Assembly (NCBI GenBank): GCA_004556255.1 | Contig: SFHY01000033.1 | Coordinates: 1-10,432, forward strand | DNA: 10,432 nt | Source of the DNA: Lactobacillus delbrueckii | GTDB taxonomy: Bacteria > Bacillota > Bacilli > Lactobacillales > Lactobacillaceae | Reading direction: 5' to 3' | In this document: piece after piece, positions 7,173-10,432 of the stretch | Numbering within the stretch: position 1 is the first letter of the stretch | Layout of the letters: each line of letters opens with the position of its first letter | Translations under genes and position numbers: made by a program | The notes under the pieces: model-generated | The model's input: the letters and a program-made list of their open reading frames with translations, nothing else | Databases searched by the model: none | What the model was told of the DNA's origin: nothing

Positions 7173-8010
7173 GCTGTCTCCTCGTCAATTTGATGACTTC
7201 TTCCATTAAAAATTCTACCGTCAAAGGGCCAACCCCGCCAGGCACAGGCGTGATCCAGCTGGCCTTTTCTTTAACGGGGGCAAAATCAACGTCACCGACC
7301 AGGTGGCCGTCCACCCGGTTGATGCCTACATCAATCACGACCGCCCCTTCTTTAACCATGTCCGCCTTGATCATTTCCGCCTTGCCAACCGCGCAGACCA
7401 GGATGTCGGCCTGCTTGGTCAAGTCAGCCAAGTTCCGGCTGCGGGAGTGCAGGATTGAAACTGAAGCGTTTCTTTCCAGCATTAAGGCGGCCAGGGGCTT
7501 GCCAACAATGTTTGACCGGCCGACGATCACGGCGTTCTTGCCAGTCAAGTCAATTTGGTAGTGGTCCAAAAGGGCAATGATGCCGGCAGCCGTAGCTGGT
7601 TCGACAAAGTGCTTGCCCTGCCAGAGGCGGCCGATATTGGCTGGAGTCAGGCAGTCAACGTCCTTCTCCGGATCGATCCTTTCAATGACCCGGTCAGCAT
7701 TGATCTGCGGGGGAACCGGCAACTGGACCATCAAGCTGGAAACTTCCGGGTCCGCGTTCAAGCTGTCGATCAACTTTAAGACATCCTCTTCGCGTTCATC
7801 AGCCGGCAATTGATAAACTACCTGCTTGATGCCCAGCTTCTCAGCCTTCCGCTTCTTGGAGGCGACATAGACCTTGCTGGCCGGATCATCGCCAATATTA
7901 ATGACGCAGAGCTTAGGACTGACCCCATGCTCTTTTAAGGAAGCCACTTCACTGCCTAACTTTTCCCCTAATTCCCAGGCCAGCTTCTTCCCGTCTAAAA
8001 TTTCTCCCAA
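7159..8010 (-). CDS. folD: Methylenetetrahydrofolate dehydrogenase / cyclohydrolase
   Basis: FolD oxidises 5,10-methylene-THF to 5,10-methenyl-THF with NADP and hydrolyses it to 10-formyl-THF, feeding purine and formyl-methionine synthesis. The 283 residues match the family: YVASKKRKAEKLGI with Tyr48 and catalytic Lys52, MVQLPVP (Gln96), EKDVD (Asp119), nucleotide-binding VIVGRSNIVGKPLAALML (161-178), DVGIN and ITPVPGGVGPLT (253-264). Two usual blocks are altered: DVDGFHP reads DVDCLTP, and PCTP reads PATA (138-141). Catalytic residues are kept, so activity is expected. Translation starts at TTG (8008-8010): AAGGAGG lies five bases upstream and no nearby ATG preserves the conserved N-terminus (LDGKKLAWEL). 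It is the first gene after the terminator behind nusB, so it heads a unit with xseA-xseB-ispA-tlyA-recN or depends on readthrough. Confidence 0.97.
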   Translation of the reverse strand: MGEILDGKKLAWELGEKLGSEVASLKEHGVSPKLCVINIGDDPASKVYVASKKRKAEKLGIKQVVYQLPADEREEDVLKLIDSLNADPEVSSLMVQLPVPPQINADRVIERIDPEKDVDCLTPANIGRLWQGKHFVEPATAAGIIALLDHYQIDLTGKNAVIVGRSNIVGKPLAALMLERNASVSILHSRSRNLADLTKQADILVCAVGKAEMIKADMVKEGAVVIDVGINRVDGHLVGDVDFAPVKEKASWITPVPGGVGPLTVEFLMEEVIKLTRRQHGLD

Positions 8011-8015
8011 AACTG

Positions 8016-8022
8016 CCTCCTT
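8016..8022 (-). promoter_or_regulatory. Strong ribosome binding site of folD that decides a TTG start
   Basis: The minus strand reads AAGGAGG, a near-perfect Shine-Dalgarno sequence, then CAGTT and TTG. It fixes the TTG as the folD start. It lies only a few bases after the T-run of the nusB-folD terminator, so a transcript ended there would just miss this site. Confidence 0.85.
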
Positions 8023-8025
8023 AAG

Positions 8026-8051
8026 AAAAAAAGCCGGCGAAACGCCGGCTT
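8026..8051 (-). terminator. Strong intrinsic terminator between nusB and folD
   Basis: A perfect nine-base inverted repeat, AAGCCGGCG (8031-8039) and CGCCGGCTT (8043-8051), encloses a three-base loop. On the minus strand the GC-rich stem runs into seven T (complement of 8026-8032, two of them in the stem), a textbook Rho-independent terminator. It begins five bases after the nusB stop and ends just before the folD ribosome site. The plus-strand side (TTAAAG) lacks a U-tract, so it acts for minus-strand transcription. Confidence 0.9.
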
Positions 8052-8056
8052 AAAGA

Positions 8057-8455
8057 TTATTCTTGCACAAAGTTTGCCAATATGCCATTGATGAAGGCCT
8101 TTGACTTCGGATCATCAAACTCGTCACACAAGTTCAAAGCCTCGTTGATGGCTGACCGGTCTTCAATAACCGGGCTGTACAGCATTTCATACAAGGCTAC
8201 TTCCAAAATCGCCAAGCTGGTCTTGCTCAGCCGCTCCAAGCGCCAGCCTTGCTTCAAGTTGGCGGAAAGCTTGTCACGCAGTTCAGCCTGCTTGTCGATC
8301 ACGCCGCTGACCAGTTCCTGGCTGTAGGCCGGCAAAGTATCCAAGTCCAAAGCGGACTTGACATTATTTTCCAATTCGCTGGCCGTTAAGCTTGGGTCCT
8401 GGTTGTACAGATAAATGGCTTGCAGTGCAATTCTTCGACTATCGTGTTGATTCAT
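8057..8455 (-). CDS. nusB: Transcription antitermination factor NusB
   Basis: NusB forms a heterodimer with ribosomal protein S10 (NusE), binds boxA RNA and lets RNA polymerase resist early termination on rRNA operons. The 132-residue, all-helical protein has the basic RNA-binding N-terminus SRRIALQAIYLYNQ (about 6-19), the central WRLERLSKTSLAILEVALYEML (about 71-92), and the conserved end INEALNLCDEFDDPKSKAFINGIL. Length is normal. The ATG shares a base with the stop of the upstream Asp23-family gene (TAATG), implying coupled translation. It is followed at once by an intrinsic terminator, so efp-yqhY-nusB may form a unit that ends here, with folD reached by readthrough. Confidence 0.97.
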   Translation of the reverse strand: MNQHDSRRIALQAIYLYNQDPSLTASELENNVKSALDLDTLPAYSQELVSGVIDKQAELRDKLSANLKQGWRLERLSKTSLAILEVALYEMLYSPVIEDRSAINEALNLCDEFDDPKSKAFINGILANFVQE

Positions 8456-8889
8456 TACTTATCTTCTTCTTGATCGGGGAATAATGGTTGATCAGCATCT
8501 TCAAAGTTCTTTTCATCTTCAGGGAAGACGAGACCAACGACATGAACATCAATGGACTTCAAATTCATATCCGTCATCTGAGTCAGCTGCTGCTTCAGAG
8601 CTTCTTGAATCTTGCCCGCAACAGCTGGCACGTTGACGCCGTACTTGAGATATACGTAAACGTCAGCCGTCAGTTCGCCTTCTTCATCAACTGAGACGGC
8701 AACTCCCTTGCCCCGATCCTCGCGGCCAAAGACACGGCTCAAGCCTGACTTCAAGCCACCGCGCATCCCGGCAACGCCGTCGACCTTCTGAGCTGAAATG
8801 CCCAGAATGACTTCGAGTACCTGCAGGTCGATCTTGATTTGATCGCCCTCATCATTGCCGCTTAAAACGATTGTTGAATTATCAGCCAT
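8455..8889 (-). CDS. yqhY: Asp23/Gls24-family protein (YqhY type)
   Basis: This 144-residue protein belongs to the Asp23 (DUF322) family. In Bacillus subtilis YqhY is encoded with accBC and is linked to control of acetyl-CoA carboxylase and membrane lipid supply; the molecular action is not well known. Visible family features are QIKIDLQVLEVILGISAQKVDGVAGMRGG near the N-terminus, a positively charged loop around SRVFGREDRGKGV, and alternating strands and a helix (VYVYLKYGVNVPAVAGKIQEAL) before VHVVGLVF; the tail is acidic. The longest frame starts at 8940 inside efp, but ATG 8889 is preferred: GAGGTGG lies five bases upstream and MADNSTIVL fits the family. It follows efp by 19 bases and overlaps nusB by one. 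The accBC genes that precede it in Bacillus are not here. Confidence 0.92.
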   Translation of the reverse strand: MADNSTIVLSGNDEGDQIKIDLQVLEVILGISAQKVDGVAGMRGGLKSGLSRVFGREDRGKGVAVSVDEEGELTADVYVYLKYGVNVPAVAGKIQEALKQQLTQMTDMNLKSIDVHVVGLVFPEDEKNFEDADQPLFPDQEEDK

Positions 8890-8908
8890 TTTTCCACCTC
8901 GAAAATTA

Positions 8909-9475
8909 CTACTTAGAACGTGATACGTATGAACCGTCACTAGTATTGATCGTCAGCACGTCACCAACATTGATAAAGAATGGCACAGTGACAACCAAAC
9001 CGGTTTCCATCGTAGCTGGCTTACCACCACCTGATGAGGTATCGCCGCGGATGCCTGGTTCGGTTTCAACGACTTCCAGGTCAACCGTGTTTGGCAGGTC
9101 CAGACCCAAGGTTTCACCATTGTGGGAAATAATGTTCACAATCATGTTTTCCTTCAGGTACTTGGCTTCCTGGTCGATCTGGGCGTTCGGCACTTCCAAT
9201 TGCTCGTAAGTTGCCGTGTCCATGAAGACATAGCTTGAACCGTCGTTGTAAAGGTATTGCATTTGCCGGGTTTGAATGTCAGCCGTTTCAACCTTGGCAG
9301 TTGAACGGAAAGTGTATTCTTGAACGGCGCCAGTCCGCAAACTCTTCAGCTTTGAACGAACGAAGGCACTACCCTTACCTGGCTTAACGTGCTGGAATTC
9401 AACGATACGCCACAGGTCGTTGTTGTATTCGATCGTGAGGCCGTTCTTGAATTCATTAACAGAAATCATTGTCAT
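8909..9475 (-). CDS. efp: Translation elongation factor P
   Basis: EF-P binds between the P and E sites of the ribosome and relieves stalling at polyproline stretches. The product (188 residues) has three domains: a KOW-like domain with VKPGKGSAFVRSKLK, whose loop-tip lysine (Lys34 here) is the residue modified in Bacillus subtilis (Lys32), then two OB domains, ending with the signature GLDLPNTVDLEV ... GGGKPATMETG and VPFFINVGDVLTINTSDGSYVSRSK. Two starts are possible: ATG 9475 (MTMISVNEF) and ATG 9469 (MISVNEF). The first has GGGGGA about eight bases upstream; the second matches the Bacillus N-terminus and would put the modified lysine at 32. I keep the first. No modification enzyme gene is visible in the window. 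The gene has a likely promoter upstream and leads into yqhY. Confidence 0.97.
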   Translation of the reverse strand: MTMISVNEFKNGLTIEYNNDLWRIVEFQHVKPGKGSAFVRSKLKSLRTGAVQEYTFRSTAKVETADIQTRQMQYLYNDGSSYVFMDTATYEQLEVPNAQIDQEAKYLKENMIVNIISHNGETLGLDLPNTVDLEVVETEPGIRGDTSSGGGKPATMETGLVVTVPFFINVGDVLTINTSDGSYVSRSK

Positions 9476-9504
9476 CTGGTAAATCCCCCATTTCTACATC
9501 TTAA

Positions 9505-9533
9505 ATTGTACCAATAAACACTAAGTTTTACCA
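9505..9533 (-). promoter_or_regulatory. Possible promoter of efp
   Basis: In the 69-base AT-rich gap before efp the minus strand carries TACAAT (9505-9510), five of six matches to the -10 consensus. At 17 bases upstream is TGGTAA (9528-9533), only three of six matches to TTGACA. Transcription would begin near 9498, about 20 bases before the efp start. No GC-rich terminator hairpin separates the upstream peptidase gene from efp, so readthrough from that gene is also possible. Confidence 0.4.
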
Positions 9534-9544
9534 TAAAAATAATC

Positions 9545-10432
9545 TTACAGGTGAATTAGTTCGTCCTTCGGCAAAGTCGACAAAACTTCCGGAGTGTCGC
9601 CATTAACCAGAATGTCGTCTTCTATCCGGACCCCGCCTTGCGGAAGGTAGATGCCCGGTTCAACCGTGTGGACGATCCCGTTTTCCAGGGTCGTCTGGCT
9701 GAACAAAAATTCCGGCTGGCACATTTCGTGGATTTCCAGGCCGATCCCGTGGCCAATCCCGTGACCGAAGTATTGCCCGTAACCGGCGTCATTGATGTAG
9801 CCCCGAGCTGCCTGGTCAACGTCCTTGCCAGTTGCCCCTACAACAGCGGCGGCAATCCCCCGCTTTTGAGCTTCCAGGACGATCTTGTAGATCTTTTCCA
9901 GTTCGTCTTCCACGCTGCCCAAAGCGTAAGTTCTGGTAATGTCGGCGGTATAGCCGTTATATGAAGCAGCCGCGTCAATTACGACCAGTTCGTGCTCTTG
10001 CATCAAGCGGTCGCTGGCCACCCCGTGGGCCCAAGAAGAACGGGGACCAGAAGCAATGATTGAGTCATAGCCCGGGCCATCGCCGCCGTAGAGCTTGAAG
10101 AGATAGTCGAGCTTGGCGCCCACGTCTCTTTCCTTGGCACCTGGCTTGAGCATTGGCAGAACTTCTTCAAAGGCTCTTTCTGAAATTTCAACAGCCTTCT
10201 TAAGAGTGGACAGTTCCAGGTCATCCTTGACATTGCGAACCCGTTCAACGATTTCAGCGGCCATCACCAGGTCAACATCTGGCAGCTGGGATTTGATCGC
10301 GTCATATTCATAAGCAGAAACGAATTCTGCTTCAACTAAGAGCTTCTTAACCCCCAGCTTCTTGACTTCAGCCGCGATTTCGGCTGCTTCGTGGCCATGC
10401 TTCATAACCACCTTTAGTTCACCCACTGCCTG
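9545..10432 (-). CDS. pepP: M24 X-Pro aminopeptidase/dipeptidase (5' end outside window)
   Basis: This metallopeptidase removes residues in front of proline, helping the cell use casein-like or other proline-rich peptides. The visible 295 residues run to the window edge in frame; a GTG at 10424-10426 is inside the gene, not its start. Roughly 70 N-terminal residues are missing compared with usual family members of about 360. The C-terminal pita-bread domain is complete: metal ligands Asp153 and Asp164 (VIDAAASYNGYTADITRTY), His228 (GHGIGHGIGLEIHE), Glu258 (HTVEPGIY) and Glu271 (GGVRIEDD), plus the WAHG substrate histidine (visible-fragment numbering). The last two ligands are 13 residues apart, as in small prolidase-like members such as Bacillus YqhT. 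Its place next to efp matches yqhT-efp in Bacillus. Aminopeptidase P versus prolidase (PepQ) activity cannot be told from sequence alone. Confidence 0.92.
   Translation of the reverse strand, partial: QAVGELKVVMKHGHEAAEIAAEVKKLGVKKLLVEAEFVSAYEYDAIKSQLPDVDLVMAAEIVERVRNVKDDLELSTLKKAVEISERAFEEVLPMLKPGAKERDVGAKLDYLFKLYGGDGPGYDSIIASGPRSSWAHGVASDRLMQEHELVVIDAAASYNGYTADITRTYALGSVEDELEKIYKIVLEAQKRGIAAAVVGATGKDVDQAARGYINDAGYGQYFGHGIGHGIGLEIHEMCQPEFLFSQTTLENGIVHTVEPGIYLPQGGVRIEDDILVNGDTPEVLSTLPKDELIHL

Noticed and set aside
8890..8940. Longer N-terminus for yqhY (17 extra residues from 8940)
   Set aside because: It runs back into the end of efp, whereas ATG 8889 has GAGGTGG at ideal distance.
9476..9544. 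Terminator between the M24 peptidase gene and efp
   Set aside because: There is a T-rich stretch and a five-pair AT hairpin (TTTTA/TAAAA), but no GC-rich stem, so termination is not supported.

Overview
The window looks like an ordinary housekeeping stretch of a lactobacillus chromosome. Base composition is close to half GC with GC-rich third codon positions. Together with the gene content this suggests Lactobacillus delbrueckii or a close relative; that is inference from recalled gene order and base composition, not a database match. All genes but one lie on the minus strand, and coding is dense: no stretch over 300 bases lacks a gene. The longest gap is about 210 bases, between oppA and recN.

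Left end (1-350): the 3' end of a plus-strand gene of unknown function meets oppA tail to tail, with one hairpin terminator between them. Next (349-2160) is oppA, a stand-alone peptide-binding lipoprotein gene with its own AT-rich promoter region and no transporter genes beside it in the window.

Main block (2177-10432, minus strand, read right to left): an M24 X-Pro peptidase (5' end outside the window), efp, an Asp23-family gene (yqhY), nusB, a strong intrinsic terminator, then folD, xseA, xseB, ispA, tlyA, recN and a final terminator. The order matches the Bacillus subtilis yqhT-efp ... yqhY-nusB-folD-xseA-xseB-yqiD-(dxs)-yqxC-(ahrC)-recN region. The sporulation genes, accBC, dxs and ahrC/argR are absent from their usual slots.

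From folD to tlyA the genes overlap or nearly touch (14 nt, 8 nt, 4 nt gap, 1 nt), which suggests one transcript with coupled translation. It joins one-carbon metabolism (FolD), DNA repair (exonuclease VII, RecN), prenyl diphosphate synthesis (IspA) and rRNA methylation (TlyA). The upstream genes serve translation and transcription (EF-P, NusB) and a membrane-lipid-linked Asp23 protein.

I found no mobile element, CRISPR array, tRNA, rRNA or phage gene, and no convincing new system. The points most worth a second look are the terminator between nusB and folD, the TTG start and motif changes of FolD, the missing argR, and the weak start region of recN. Start codons of ispA, xseB and yqhY are set here to internal ATGs with good ribosome binding sites rather than the longest open frame.
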